From a bacterium 1xD8-48 (GTDB taxonomy: Bacteria > Bacillota > Clostridia > Lachnospirales > Lachnospiraceae), in contig QZDS01000012.1 in the NCBI GenBank assembly GCA_009917455.1, positions 57,976-121,975 on the forward strand: 64,000 bases of DNA. Reading direction: 5' to 3'. Below are positions 34,770-43,555 of this stretch, piece after piece. A program made the translations under genes and the position numbers. The notes below the pieces were generated by a model that was given only the letters and a program-made list of their open reading frames with translations, was not told where the DNA came from and searched no databases. Within the stretch, counting starts at the first letter, position 1; each line of letters opens with the position of its first letter.

Positions 34770-36506
34770 ATGCAATTTTTACTGGCGGCGGTGAATGCCA
34801 AATATATTCATTCCAATCCGGCAATTTACAGCCTTAAGAGTTATGCAGGCAGGGAATTGCAGCGGCATATCGCGCTTGCGGAGTATACCATTAACAACAA
34901 AATGGAAGAAATTTTAGGAGACCTGTACAGGCGTCAGCCGGACGTCATCGGATTTTCCTGTTACATCTGGAACTGGCGGCTTGTGCAGGAGCTGCTTCGG
35001 GAGCTGCCAAAGGTGCTGCCCGGCACGGAGCTGTGGCTGGGCGGTCCCGAGGTTTCTTTTGATGCGGTAAAGATTCTGGAAGATTTCCCCATGGTACGCG
35101 GGATAATGGCAGGAGAGGGAGAGGAGACCTTTAAGGAGCTTCTTTCCTTTTATATTGCACGGGAGAGGCATGACGGCCTGCGCAGCATACCGGGGCTGGT
35201 GCTCCGTTCAGGAAGTACCGGGGCGAGAGACCTTACAGATATGGATGAGCTTCCTTTTCTTTATGACAATTTACAGGACTTTGAAAACAGAATTATATAT
35301 TACGAGACCGGCAGAGGATGTCCTTTCCGGTGCGGGTATTGTCTTTCTTCCATAGATAAGAGGGTGCGGCTGCGCAGCCTTTCCACAGTGAAAAGGGAGC
35401 TGCAGTTTTTTCTGGACAAAAGGGCGCCGCAGGTGAAGCTGATTGACAGAACCTTTAACTGCAGCCACAGCCATGCCCTGGAAATATGGCGGTATATTCA
35501 GGAACATGACAACGGCGTCACAAATTTCCATTTTGAGATTGCAGCCGAGCTGTTAAACGAGGAGGAGCTTGCAATTTTAAAAGACATGCGTCCGGGGCTT
35601 GTGCAGCTGGAAATCGGAGTTCAGACCACGAACAGAGATACCCTGGCGGCAATTAACCGCAGCGGCGATACTGCCTGTATTGCCCGGACGGTGGAGGAGA
35701 TTAACGAGGGCAGGAACATCCATATTCACCTTGATTTGATAGCCGGGCTGCCCTTTGAGGGATATGAGAGCTTTAAAAAGTCCTTTAACGAGGTTTACGC
35801 TATGGCGCCCCTGCAGCTGCAGCTTGGCTTTTTAAAGGTACTGAAAGGAACGCCCATTCGGAAGAAGGCGGAGGAATATGGTATTGTCTGGCAGGAGGAG
35901 CCGCCCTATGAGGTACTTTACACAAAATGGATATCCTATCGCGAAATTTTGAAGCTCAAGCAGGTGGAGGAGATGGTGGAGGTTTACTATAACTCCAACC
36001 AGTTTACCCATACGTTGGCGGTTCTGGAGAAGGGATTTTCCGGGGCCTTTGAATTATACGAGGCGCTGGCGGCATATTATGAGGAAAAGGGGTATTTCGT
36101 CAATTCGCCGGCAAGGAGCCGCCGGTATCAGGTGCTTTTGGAATTTATAAAGGAAAGAATGCCGGAGGCAGAGGAGCTTTACAGGGAGCTTCTCACATTT
36201 GACTATTATCTGAGGGAAAATGCAAAGAGCCGCCCTGGCTTTGGCAGGGATTTGTCTCCGTGGAGAGATGAAATATGGGAATTTTACCAAAAGGAGGAGG
36301 CGGCGCCTGAGTTTTTAGGAGCTTATGGGCAGTACCATGCAAGGCAGATGATGAAGATGACGCACATGGAGGCGTTTTTTTACCCGGTTTGGGAGAGCGG
36401 AAACAGCGGACTTGCGGTTCGCAGACAGGCGCCGGAATTTGTGCTTTTTGATTACGGGGAAAGAGATGCCCTTACCGGGAACGCGAAAGCGCGGCGGATT
36501 CCTTAA
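34770..36506 (+). CDS. B12-binding radical SAM protein (DUF4080 type)
   Basis: This 578-residue protein has an N-terminal cobalamin-binding-like domain (about 1-150; FLLAAVNAKYIHSNPAIYSL, DVIGFSCYIWNW). The radical SAM core carries Cys-x3-Cys-x2-Cys in GRGCPFRCGYC, the [4Fe-4S] site. The C-terminal domain from about 400 resembles DUF4080. Proteins of this group are common in Clostridia, and their substrate is unknown. The start at ATG 34770 has AGGAAGGG upstream; an earlier frame from 34746 is less likely. Cytoplasmic. No link to galKT is evident beyond position. Confidence 0.85.
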   Translation: MQFLLAAVNAKYIHSNPAIYSLKSYAGRELQRHIALAEYTINNKMEEILGDLYRRQPDVIGFSCYIWNWRLVQELLRELPKVLPGTELWLGGPEVSFDAVKILEDFPMVRGIMAGEGEETFKELLSFYIARERHDGLRSIPGLVLRSGSTGARDLTDMDELPFLYDNLQDFENRIIYYETGRGCPFRCGYCLSSIDKRVRLRSLSTVKRELQFFLDKRAPQVKLIDRTFNCSHSHALEIWRYIQEHDNGVTNFHFEIAAELLNEEELAILKDMRPGLVQLEIGVQTTNRDTLAAINRSGDTACIARTVEEINEGRNIHIHLDLIAGLPFEGYESFKKSFNEVYAMAPLQLQLGFLKVLKGTPIRKKAEEYGIVWQEEPPYEVLYTKWISYREILKLKQVEEMVEVYYNSNQFTHTLAVLEKGFSGAFELYEALAAYYEEKGYFVNSPARSRRYQVLLEFIKERMPEAEELYRELLTFDYYLRENAKSRPGFGRDLSPWRDEIWEFYQKEEAAPEFLGAYGQYHARQMMKMTHMEAFFYPVWESGNSGLAVRRQAPEFVLFDYGERDALTGNAKARRIP

Positions 36507-36618
36507 TATTGCATTCCGTTTTCCCGGAATTGAATACTTTCTGGCGGACCTGTTATACGAATATATAGAATCATTCGGCCATATATTGTAAAAACGCAGA
36601 AAAAGCGGGTTACAGTGT

Positions 36619-37155
36619 ATGGCTTCCGTTTTATCCAATATTTCCAACATTATCATACCGGTGCTGGTTTTCTATATTGTCGCCTATGGGGCGCTCAACA
36701 AAACGAATGTGTACGAGGAATTTGTGAAAGGGGCAAAGGACGGGTTAAAGACGGTGGTCGGCATAATGCCCACACTTGTGGCGTTAATGACTGCCGTGGG
36801 GGTGCTGAGGGCTTCCGGGTTTCTGGATTTTCTGGGGAATCTGGTCAGGCCGTTAAGCGAAAGGGCGGGTTTTCCGGCGGAACTGGTTCCCCTTGCATTT
36901 ATTAAAATGTTCTCCTCATCGGCGGCCACGGGTCTGGTTCTGGATATCTTTAAAAATTATGGCACGGATTCCATGATTGGTCTGATTACATCTATTATGA
37001 TGAGCTGTACGGAGACGATTTTTTATACTATGAGTGTCTATTTCCTGGCGGCAAAGGTAACGAAAACGAGGTATACGCTGACGGGCGCCCTTCTTTCAAC
37101 CTTTGCGGGAATCGTGGCCAGCGTGGTGCTTGCGGGGCGGATGATGCAGGGGTGA
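36619..37155 (+). CDS. spmB: Spore maturation protein B (nucleoside-recognition domain)
   Basis: This 178-residue membrane protein has about five hydrophobic segments. The family patterns IVAYGALNKTNVYEEFVKGA, VGIMPTLVALMTAVGVLRASG and CTETIFYTMSVYF are present. SpmB acts with SpmA in spore core dehydration. In most sporulating Firmicutes spmA lies immediately upstream; here the upstream gene is the radical SAM protein and no spmA-like frame is visible in the window. The ribosome site before ATG 36619 is weak. It suggests a sporulating host. Confidence 0.88.
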   Translation: MASVLSNISNIIIPVLVFYIVAYGALNKTNVYEEFVKGAKDGLKTVVGIMPTLVALMTAVGVLRASGFLDFLGNLVRPLSERAGFPAELVPLAFIKMFSSSAATGLVLDIFKNYGTDSMIGLITSIMMSCTETIFYTMSVYFLAAKVTKTRYTLTGALLSTFAGIVASVVLAGRMMQG

Positions 37156-37159
37156 TTTG

Positions 37160-37301
37160 CCGTAAAAAAGGAGCCAGTTATTGCTAAGATACCCCTTTAA
37201 TTGTGAACGCTGCGGTTCTGCTCTCTGGCAGAATTGTTTTTACTCAGGTCTGTTTTTTCAGGTAATTCCTTTAGATGAATTTCAATAGTACCCCTTTCCA
37301 T
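37160..37301 (-). pseudogene. Frameshifted small HTH (Cro/C1-type) regulator
   Basis: Minus-strand ATG at 37301 has AAGGAGG upstream. A promoter is also present: TTGATT, 18 bases, TATAAT, at plus 37337-37366. The frame reads MERGTIEIHLKELPEKTDLSKNN and then stops at 37197. A one-base shift near the AAAAACAA run restores FCQRAEPQRSQLKGYLSNN, the typical helix-turn-helix of about 70-residue Cro-like proteins. The rest is lost where spmB ends. It is a broken, truncated gene with intact expression signals. Confidence 0.7.
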
Positions 37302-37426
37302 CAACAGAATATAGCCTCCTTCTATATGATATTTATATTATATCTTTTTTGTTGATAGAAAATCAATTATAATTAATTAAAGATAGTAGCCTGCGAATAA
37401 GAAATTATACGATAAGAGAGGCGTGT

Positions 37427-37828
37427 ATGGAAAAACAAGTTTATATTACGGATAAAGAACGGGAAAAATGCCAGAGGGTTATGGAGGCATACGCGGAGTT
37501 ATATGAAAACGAGGATTTACTGGTTTTAAACGCCGGAAGATACGGGTTTGTGAAACTGCAGTCCTACAGGATTCCGTTTGGCTTTGATGAGATAACCACT
37601 TTTGTGGACAGTCAGAGCCTGTTTGACGACTTGTGGGAAGAATGGGTGGAAACGCAGCTTCTCATACTGGCAAGGGATACGCCGATGGAGGAGATGTCGT
37701 ATGTAGATATCTTCAGAAGCCTGCCGGGGGAAAAGCAGAATGAAATTATGGAAAAACGGAATGACTTTGCAGACAGGGCGGGAATAAAGAACGTTTACCG
37801 TATACCGTGCACCGGACAGGGCTTTTGA
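37427..37828 (+). CDS. Small conserved-looking protein of unknown function
   Basis: This 133-residue soluble, acidic protein is not recognised. It is mostly alternating helices and strands, with a Trp-rich middle (LWEEWVETQLL) and no signal, membrane segment or cysteine motif. AGAGAGGCG lies 4-5 bases before the ATG, and codon use resembles its neighbours, so I believe it is coding. It sits between the broken HTH gene and a convergent TetR gene. Confidence 0.65.
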   Translation: MEKQVYITDKEREKCQRVMEAYAELYENEDLLVLNAGRYGFVKLQSYRIPFGFDEITTFVDSQSLFDDLWEEWVETQLLILARDTPMEEMSYVDIFRSLPGEKQNEIMEKRNDFADRAGIKNVYRIPCTGQGF

Positions 37829-37851
37829 CAGAACCGGAGAGAAAACCGCTC

Positions 37852-38448
37852 TTAAACCTCCTGACTCTTAATTATCTGCCTCACCGCATCGAAAAGATAC
37901 GGCTTTAAGCTCTCGATATCCGCGGGCTCGCCATATAAAATCGAGCTGTAACAGGTGGAGCTGATAAATTCCACAATCATAAAAAGCAGTATCTCCGGGT
38001 TCTTGAAGGTTCTGGGGGAATTTTCAAGAATCCTGTAAATATTATAAAAATCCACATCGGAGTCTTCGCCGGAGGAAATCAGCTCGTTTTTAAAAATGCC
38101 CCAGCTTAAGTTTTTGGAAATAAAGGTGAGGAGGGATTTATCGGCGTTAAACTGTTCGATAATATTGTCCGCAAGAAAAATAATCCGGTCGTCCAATTCG
38201 GTCAGACCGGTTTTGGACAGCGCCTCGTCGGCAATGGAAAAAATGCGGCTGGCTTTGTGCGCAATCAATTTGTTCCTGATATCATATTTATCCTTAAAAT
38301 ACAGATAAAAAGTTCCTTTCGCCACGCCGGCGGCCTCCGCAATATTGTTGATTGTGGTTTTGGCAAGCCCCTGAGTGGTAAAAAGCTCGAAAGCGGTGTT
38401 CAGCAGCGCTTCTTTTTTTTGTTTCTTGTTCGTATCTACTTTTCCCAT
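37852..38448 (-). CDS. TetR-family transcriptional regulator
   Basis: This 198-residue protein has an N-terminal TetR helix-turn-helix, AFELFTTQGLAKTTINNIAE then GVAKGTFYLYFKDKYDI, and a C-terminal ligand domain. It starts at ATG (plus 38448) behind AGGAGA. It is divergent from the MMPL operon; the intervening region holds two TGACCAWTGGTCA sites overlapping the MMPL promoter. It is therefore likely to be the repressor of that operon, released by a small hydrophobic ligand or lipid. Confidence 0.92.
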   Translation of the reverse strand: MGKVDTNKKQKKEALLNTAFELFTTQGLAKTTINNIAEAAGVAKGTFYLYFKDKYDIRNKLIAHKASRIFSIADEALSKTGLTELDDRIIFLADNIIEQFNADKSLLTFISKNLSWGIFKNELISSGEDSDVDFYNIYRILENSPRTFKNPEILLFMIVEFISSTCYSSILYGEPADIESLKPYLFDAVRQIIKSQEV

Positions 38449-38474
38449 TATTTTTCTCCTGTCCGTATAAGTAA

Positions 38475-38502
38475 ATTATAAGACAAACTATCCAAAAAGC
38501 AA
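38475..38502 (-). promoter_or_regulatory. Promoter of the TetR gene
   Basis: On the minus strand, TTGCTT (plus 38497-38502), a 16-base spacer and TATAAT (plus 38475-38480). It lies over 40 bases away from the operators, so autorepression may be weak. Confidence 0.6.
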
Positions 38503-38545
38503 TAAATTTTCTGTTTAGATTTGTTTATACATTCTTTAGAATTAA

Positions 38546-38611
38546 AATATTGACCATTGGTCATTCCTGTGGTATAACACTGAATATAAGAAATGACCAA
38601 TGGTCAATATT
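38546..38611 (+). promoter_or_regulatory. MMPL operon promoter with paired TetR operators
   Basis: The promoter is TTGACC (38550-38555), a 17-base spacer and TATAAC (38573-38578). Operator 1, TGACCATTGGTCA (38551-38563), overlaps the -35 box. Operator 2, TGACCAATGGTCA (38594-38606), lies just after the predicted start. The two sit in a perfect 20-base inverted repeat (38546-38565 and 38592-38611). The arrangement is ideal for blocking polymerase with two TetR dimers. Confidence 0.85.
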
Positions 38612-38631
38612 TTTGAAAAGGGGTGTAATTT

Positions 38632-40728
38632 ATGGAGAAATTTGGAAGAGGAGTGGTGAAAATACGGGTGCCGATTCTGATTTTAAGTCTGGCGCTTCTG
38701 GTTCCGGCCTTTTTCGGCTATGTGAACACCAGAGTGAATTATGATATTCTCTCGTATCTGCCGGGGGAAATCGAGACCATGGCAGGGCAGGATATTTTGG
38801 TGGACGAATTCGGTACGGGAGCATTCTCCATGATGGTGGTGGAGGGGATGGAGCCCAAAGACACCGTAAAGATGAAATCGGAAATTGAGAAGATAGAGCA
38901 TGTGGAGAAGGTTATCTGGTACGATTCGGTGATGGATATTTCCGTCCCCATGGAAATGCTGCCGGATGAGATATACGAAGCCTTTAACAGCGGGGACGCT
39001 ACCATGATGGCGATTATTTTCGACGAGACGACGTCGGCGGACGGCACCATGGAGGCGATAGAGGATATCAGGAACACGGCGGATAAAAACTGTTTTTTAA
39101 GCGGAATGTCGGCGGTGGTGACGGATACAAGGAATCTTTCGGAGAGGGAAGCTCCCATTTATGTGTGCATAGCGGTGCTGCTCTCCTGCGTGGTGTTGTC
39201 GCTGACAATGGATTCCTTCCTGATACCGTTTATCTTTCTGGCGAGCATCGGGATGGCGATTGTATATAACCTGGGGAGCAACATTTTCATGGGAGAAATC
39301 TCCTATATCACAAAAGCCTTAAGTGCGGTGCTGCAGCTTGGCGTCACCATGGATTACTCGATTTTCCTCTGGCACAGCTATCAGGATAAAAAGAGGGAGG
39401 CACCGGATAAAAAGGAGGCCATGGCAAAGGCAATCGGCGAGACCATCACGTCGGTGGTAAGCAGCTCCATGACGACGGTAGCGGGATTTATCGCACTCTG
39501 CTTTATGAGCTTTACGCTTGGAATGGATTTGGGCGTTGTGATGGCAAAGGGCATGGTGTTCGGTGTAATCGCCTGTGTCACGGTTCTGCCGTCTATGATT
39601 CTGGTATTTGACAAGGCGCTGGAAAAGACTAGGCATAAACCGCTGCTGCCGGATATGAAGGGCGTGGGGGCTTTTATCACCGGACATTACCGGATTTTCA
39701 TAGCGTTGTTTCTGGTGACTCTGCTTCCGGCTCTGTACGGCTATAAGAATACCACGGTTTACTACAATCTGGACGAAACCCTTCCTAAGGATTTACCAAG
39801 CATTGTGGCAAACGACAAACTGAATGAAAATTTTGACATGAACGCTACTCATATGCTTCTTTTAAGCGCGGATTTGCCGGCAAAAGAGGTTAAGAGCATG
39901 ACAGAGGAGATGAAGGCGGTTGACGGGGTAAACTGGGTGCTTGGCTTAAATTCCCTTAAGGGTGCGGCGATTCCGGACAAAATGATTCCGGGCGATTTGT
40001 CGGAAGCCCTGATGAATGACAACTGGCAGCTTTTGCTTATCGGTTCCCAGTATAAGGTGGCGTCGGAGGAGGTCAACGGCCAGTGTGAAAAGCTGAGCGC
40101 TATCTGCAAATCCTACGACAAGAGAGGCATGCTGGTGGGAGAGGCGCCCTGTACCAAAGATTTGATTGAAATTACGGATAAGGATTTCAACACGGTGAGC
40201 ATCGTATCCATCGGCGTGATATTTGCCATTATCCTGCTGGTGTTCAAATCGGTTTCCCTGCCGGTGATTCTGGTATCGGTAATCGAGATGGCAATTTTTG
40301 TAAATATGGGGATACCATTCTATACAAAGACAGAAATACCCTTTATTGCCTCGGTGGTAATCGGGACGATTCAATTAGGAGCCACGGTGGATTATGCAAT
40401 CCTGATGACCACCAGATATAAAAAGGAGCGCCTTGCGGGCGTGGAGAAGAAGGAGGCTGTTACGATTGCCTGCCAGATGAGCGTAAAATCCATTGTGGTG
40501 AGCGCGTTGTCCTTCTTTGCCGCCACCTTTGGAGTCGGCCTATACTCCAATATTGACATGATAAGCTCGCTCTGTACCCTGATGGCGCGGGGGGCGCTGA
40601 TTAGTATGGTGTCCGTAATCTGTATACTGCCTTCCATGTTTATGGTATTTGACAGGCTGATTATCAGAAATAAAGCAAAAAGCAAAGAGAAAGAAAACAG
40701 GAGAATAGGACAGGAGGTTGTTTTATAA
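38632..40728 (+). CDS. MMPL/RND-family membrane transporter
   Basis: This 698-residue protein has the 12-helix RND layout: helix 1, an extracytoplasmic loop (about 35-170), helices 2-6, a second loop (about 375-510) and helices 7-12. The repeated pattern GVTMDYSIFLWHSYQD and GATVDYAILMTTRYK at equivalent points of each half, each with an Asp in the membrane, marks the MMPL proton-relay region. MMPL proteins move lipids or hydrophobic compounds outward. The stop overlaps the next start by one base (TAATG). AAAGGGG precedes the ATG. The partner lipoprotein downstream replaces the periplasmic adaptor of Gram-negative systems; this last point is inference. Confidence 0.92.
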   Translation: MEKFGRGVVKIRVPILILSLALLVPAFFGYVNTRVNYDILSYLPGEIETMAGQDILVDEFGTGAFSMMVVEGMEPKDTVKMKSEIEKIEHVEKVIWYDSVMDISVPMEMLPDEIYEAFNSGDATMMAIIFDETTSADGTMEAIEDIRNTADKNCFLSGMSAVVTDTRNLSEREAPIYVCIAVLLSCVVLSLTMDSFLIPFIFLASIGMAIVYNLGSNIFMGEISYITKALSAVLQLGVTMDYSIFLWHSYQDKKREAPDKKEAMAKAIGETITSVVSSSMTTVAGFIALCFMSFTLGMDLGVVMAKGMVFGVIACVTVLPSMILVFDKALEKTRHKPLLPDMKGVGAFITGHYRIFIALFLVTLLPALYGYKNTTVYYNLDETLPKDLPSIVANDKLNENFDMNATHMLLLSADLPAKEVKSMTEEMKAVDGVNWVLGLNSLKGAAIPDKMIPGDLSEALMNDNWQLLLIGSQYKVASEEVNGQCEKLSAICKSYDKRGMLVGEAPCTKDLIEITDKDFNTVSIVSIGVIFAIILLVFKSVSLPVILVSVIEMAIFVNMGIPFYTKTEIPFIASVVIGTIQLGATVDYAILMTTRYKKERLAGVEKKEAVTIACQMSVKSIVVSALSFFAATFGVGLYSNIDMISSLCTLMARGALISMVSVICILPSMFMVFDRLIIRNKAKSKEKENRRIGQEVVL

Positions 40729-43436
40729 TGAAGAAAAAAATGCATTGGAATAAAATAACGGCGCGCAGGGCTCTCTGCCTTGTACTTAGCCTTACGATGG
40801 CGGTAGGGCTGGCGGGCTGCGGAAAGGCGGAAGCGGAGCAGGCGTCGGTCATCAATGAAAATAATCAGGAAAAAGTACTGGACGAAGTGCTGCGTGCACA
40901 GGTTGCTCCTTCCCACAGCAGCAAGGCGGGCAAGGAGGAAACGGTTTATGTGCTGGCGGACGCAAAAGGGGCTGTTAATCAGGTGATTGTCAGCGACTGG
41001 CTGAAAAATAGCGACGGCACCCGCGAGCTTACGGACAAAACCAGCTTAAGAGATATCCAAAACGTAAAGGGGTACGAGGATTTTGAGACAGATGCGGAAG
41101 GAAATCTTACATGGCAGGCCGATGGCAGCGATGTGTACTATCAGGGCAGTACCGACAAGGAGGTGCCGGTGGAGGTCAGGCTTTCTTATCAGCTTGACGG
41201 AAAAGATATCGAGCCGGAAGCGCTTGCAGGCAAAAGCGGCAGGGTGACGATTCGCATGGACTATGATAATAAGGAAACGAAAAAGGTAAACGTGGGAGGA
41301 AAGGAGGAGGAAATCAGGGTGCCTTTCGCCATGATTTCCGGAATGATACTTCCGCAGGATACCTTTTCCAATATTGAGGTGACAAACGGAAGGCTGCTTT
41401 CGGAGGGAAACAACAGCGTGGTGGTAGGCGTGGCTTTTCCCGGATTGAAGGAAAGCATTGATTTGGATAATCTGAAGGAAAAGGCCGCCGACAGGACGGA
41501 TAATAAGGAGCTTGATGAACTGGAAATCCCGGATTATCTTGAAGTGACGGCGGATACGGAATGCTTTGAGCTGGGAATGACAATGACGGTTGCCATGAGC
41601 GACGTGCTTTCCGACATCAGCCTGACGGACTCCATTGATTTGTCCGATATAAACGATTCCATGGCTGAGCTGGCGGATGCCTCAGGTCAATTGAAGGACG
41701 GAACCAGCGAGTTAAAGGATGGAACCGGGGAGCTGAAAGAAGGGACCGGCAAATTAAAGGACGGCGCGCAGGAGCTTTTGGACGGCACGAACGAGCTGGC
41801 GGACGGCACGGCGACCTTAAAGGACGGAGTGCAGGAGCTTTTTGAAAAGTCCGGCGATTTGGACGAAGGCGCAGGAAAATTAAACGAAGGCGCCGCGACT
41901 CTTTATAACGGGACAGAGGAGCTGGCAAGCGGCGTTTCAGAATTAAAGTCAGGTGCAGGCCAGCTTAAGGACGGAAGCCAGAGGCTGGCGGAGGGGACCG
42001 GAAATCTGGTAACCGGCGCGGAAAGCTTAAATAACGGCGCGGCTGCGATGAAGGACGGAGTCACCCAGGTGGCGGGTACGTTAAAAGGGCTAAGCGCTGC
42101 GGTAGGGACGGTATCGGATACTTCCACTCTCTTAGGAGCCTCCCATGCGCTGAATCTGTCGTTGCAGCAGATACTTGGCACAGACAAATACGGGGAAATC
42201 GTGGCGATGCTCTCGACCCAGAAAGGCGAGGCACAGGCAAATCTGGCGGCGGCCAGCGCGGAACTGGCAGAGGCACAGAACAATTCGCAGCAGGCGCAGG
42301 CGGAACTGGCGGCAGCCTGTCAGGCGGACACGCAGGAAATGACAGTGGTGACGGGAGTTTACACCGAGACGGAAGAACGCAGCGTGAGCGTTGAAGCGCC
42401 TGTTTATTATACAACGGTAACGGTCAGCGAGGCCGGCGGCGGAAGCTATGACGGGGATTCTGACGGTGAGTCTGAAGAATCCGGCGGCGAAGAGCCTTCG
42501 GGCGGCACGGTGACCAGCGAATCGACCAGCGAAAGCAGCCAGACCATTGAGACGACGGTTTGTGTAGACAGGGACGTGGTGGAGACGGATACTGTGGAGG
42601 TTCAGTCAGTCAATGTGGAAAATCTGCAGGAAAAGGTAGACGCCTATCAGCAGTCTCTTGAAAATGTGGCGGCCTGTCAGGCTCAGGTGGCAGCCTACAC
42701 ACTGCAGGCTGAGGCCATAGACGAGCAGCTTGCCCAGGTGCAGGCGGCAGCGGAGGCGGAAGCGAGAGAGGCGGAGGCAGCGTGGGGCACGGCGGTTCAG
42801 GCAGGCTTAGGGCTGGAAACGGGACTGACGCAGTTGGCAGCCCAGTTGAATTCACCCGAAAGTGCGGACAAAATAGCGGCGCTTGTAAAGGGAGCGGGCG
42901 ATTTGGCGGACGGAACGAGGAGCGCACTTTCCGGAGCCCAAGAGTTAAACAGCGGCGCAAACGAGCTTAAGAACGGAATCGATACCTTAAATAACGGCGC
43001 AGGAGCGCTGGCGGACGGAAGCGGAAGCCTCCGTGACGGCGCGGCGGAGCTGAAAAGCGGAACGCAGGAGCTAAAGGACGGAACCGTAAAGCTGGTGGAA
43101 GGAACAGGAACGTTAAATGACGGGGCGGCTTCCTTAAAGGACGGCGTCTCCACCTTAAAGGACGGTGTGGTCACTTTAAAAGACGGTGTGCTGACTTTAG
43201 ACGAGGGCGCCGGAACGCTGGACGAGGGAGCGCTTAAGCTGATGGACGGCATGTTTGAATTTGACGAGGAAGGCATCAGCAAACTGACGGAGCTTTTCGG
43301 CGATGACGTGCAGGACGTGACCGACAGACTGAAAGCCGTGGCTGACGCCGGTAAGGAATACAGCACCTTTACAGACCTTCCCGAGGGAATGGAGGGGAGC
43401 GTGAAGTTTGTTATAAGGACGGAAGGGGTGAAATAG
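40728..43436 (+). CDS. Large YhgE/Pip-like heptad-repeat lipoprotein
   Basis: This 902-residue lipoprotein has an LAGC lipobox (Cys29 region) and a globular beta-rich region to about residue 315. Two arrays of about 18 heptads each follow, with consensus xxELKDG/T (about residues 319-450 and 723-846). Between them lie two Ala/Gln/Glu coiled-coil helices (about 497-535 and 630-690) flanking a Thr/Val/Ser-rich insert with a Gly-Ser-Asp linker. The same repeats occur in YhgE/Pip surface proteins. There is no C-terminal membrane segment. Translation is coupled to the MMPL gene, and a terminator follows, so the two form an operon with TetR control. Confidence 0.85.
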   Translation: MKKKMHWNKITARRALCLVLSLTMAVGLAGCGKAEAEQASVINENNQEKVLDEVLRAQVAPSHSSKAGKEETVYVLADAKGAVNQVIVSDWLKNSDGTRELTDKTSLRDIQNVKGYEDFETDAEGNLTWQADGSDVYYQGSTDKEVPVEVRLSYQLDGKDIEPEALAGKSGRVTIRMDYDNKETKKVNVGGKEEEIRVPFAMISGMILPQDTFSNIEVTNGRLLSEGNNSVVVGVAFPGLKESIDLDNLKEKAADRTDNKELDELEIPDYLEVTADTECFELGMTMTVAMSDVLSDISLTDSIDLSDINDSMAELADASGQLKDGTSELKDGTGELKEGTGKLKDGAQELLDGTNELADGTATLKDGVQELFEKSGDLDEGAGKLNEGAATLYNGTEELASGVSELKSGAGQLKDGSQRLAEGTGNLVTGAESLNNGAAAMKDGVTQVAGTLKGLSAAVGTVSDTSTLLGASHALNLSLQQILGTDKYGEIVAMLSTQKGEAQANLAAASAELAEAQNNSQQAQAELAAACQADTQEMTVVTGVYTETEERSVSVEAPVYYTTVTVSEAGGGSYDGDSDGESEESGGEEPSGGTVTSESTSESSQTIETTVCVDRDVVETDTVEVQSVNVENLQEKVDAYQQSLENVAACQAQVAAYTLQAEAIDEQLAQVQAAAEAEAREAEAAWGTAVQAGLGLETGLTQLAAQLNSPESADKIAALVKGAGDLADGTRSALSGAQELNSGANELKNGIDTLNNGAGALADGSGSLRDGAAELKSGTQELKDGTVKLVEGTGTLNDGAASLKDGVSTLKDGVVTLKDGVLTLDEGAGTLDEGALKLMDGMFEFDEEGISKLTELFGDDVQDVTDRLKAVADAGKEYSTFTDLPEGMEGSVKFVIRTEGVK

Positions 43437-43457
43437 AAAGTACCCTGTTGGAGAAAG

Positions 43458-43494
43458 AAAAAGGAACAACCGGAAAGGGGGCTGTTCCTTTTTT
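43458..43494 (+). terminator. Terminator of the MMPL operon
   Basis: The stem AAAAAGGAACA/TGTTCCTTTTTT has a 14-base loop. It also faces the convergent acyltransferase gene and can work in both directions. Confidence 0.88.
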
Positions 43495-43555
43495 GCAGGC
43501 AGGGAACTGCAGGATGATATATTTTGAAATAGCTGCAGAAAGTGTGCCGCCGCCG

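Noticed and set aside
36615..36905. Alternative 96-residue frame at the start of spmB
   Set aside because: It is Gly/Arg-rich shadow coding in another frame; the SpmB frame matches the family over its whole length.
41680..43260. Apparent tandem DNA repeats of about 21 bases
   Set aside because: They encode the protein heptads of the 902-residue lipoprotein in frame, vary at synonymous positions and lack uniform spacers, so they are neither CRISPR nor satellite DNA.
42797..43366. Long minus-strand open frame of 189 codons, Ser/Pro-rich
   Set aside because: It is the antisense of the heptad array; composition simply mirrors the coding strand and it has no ribosome binding site.
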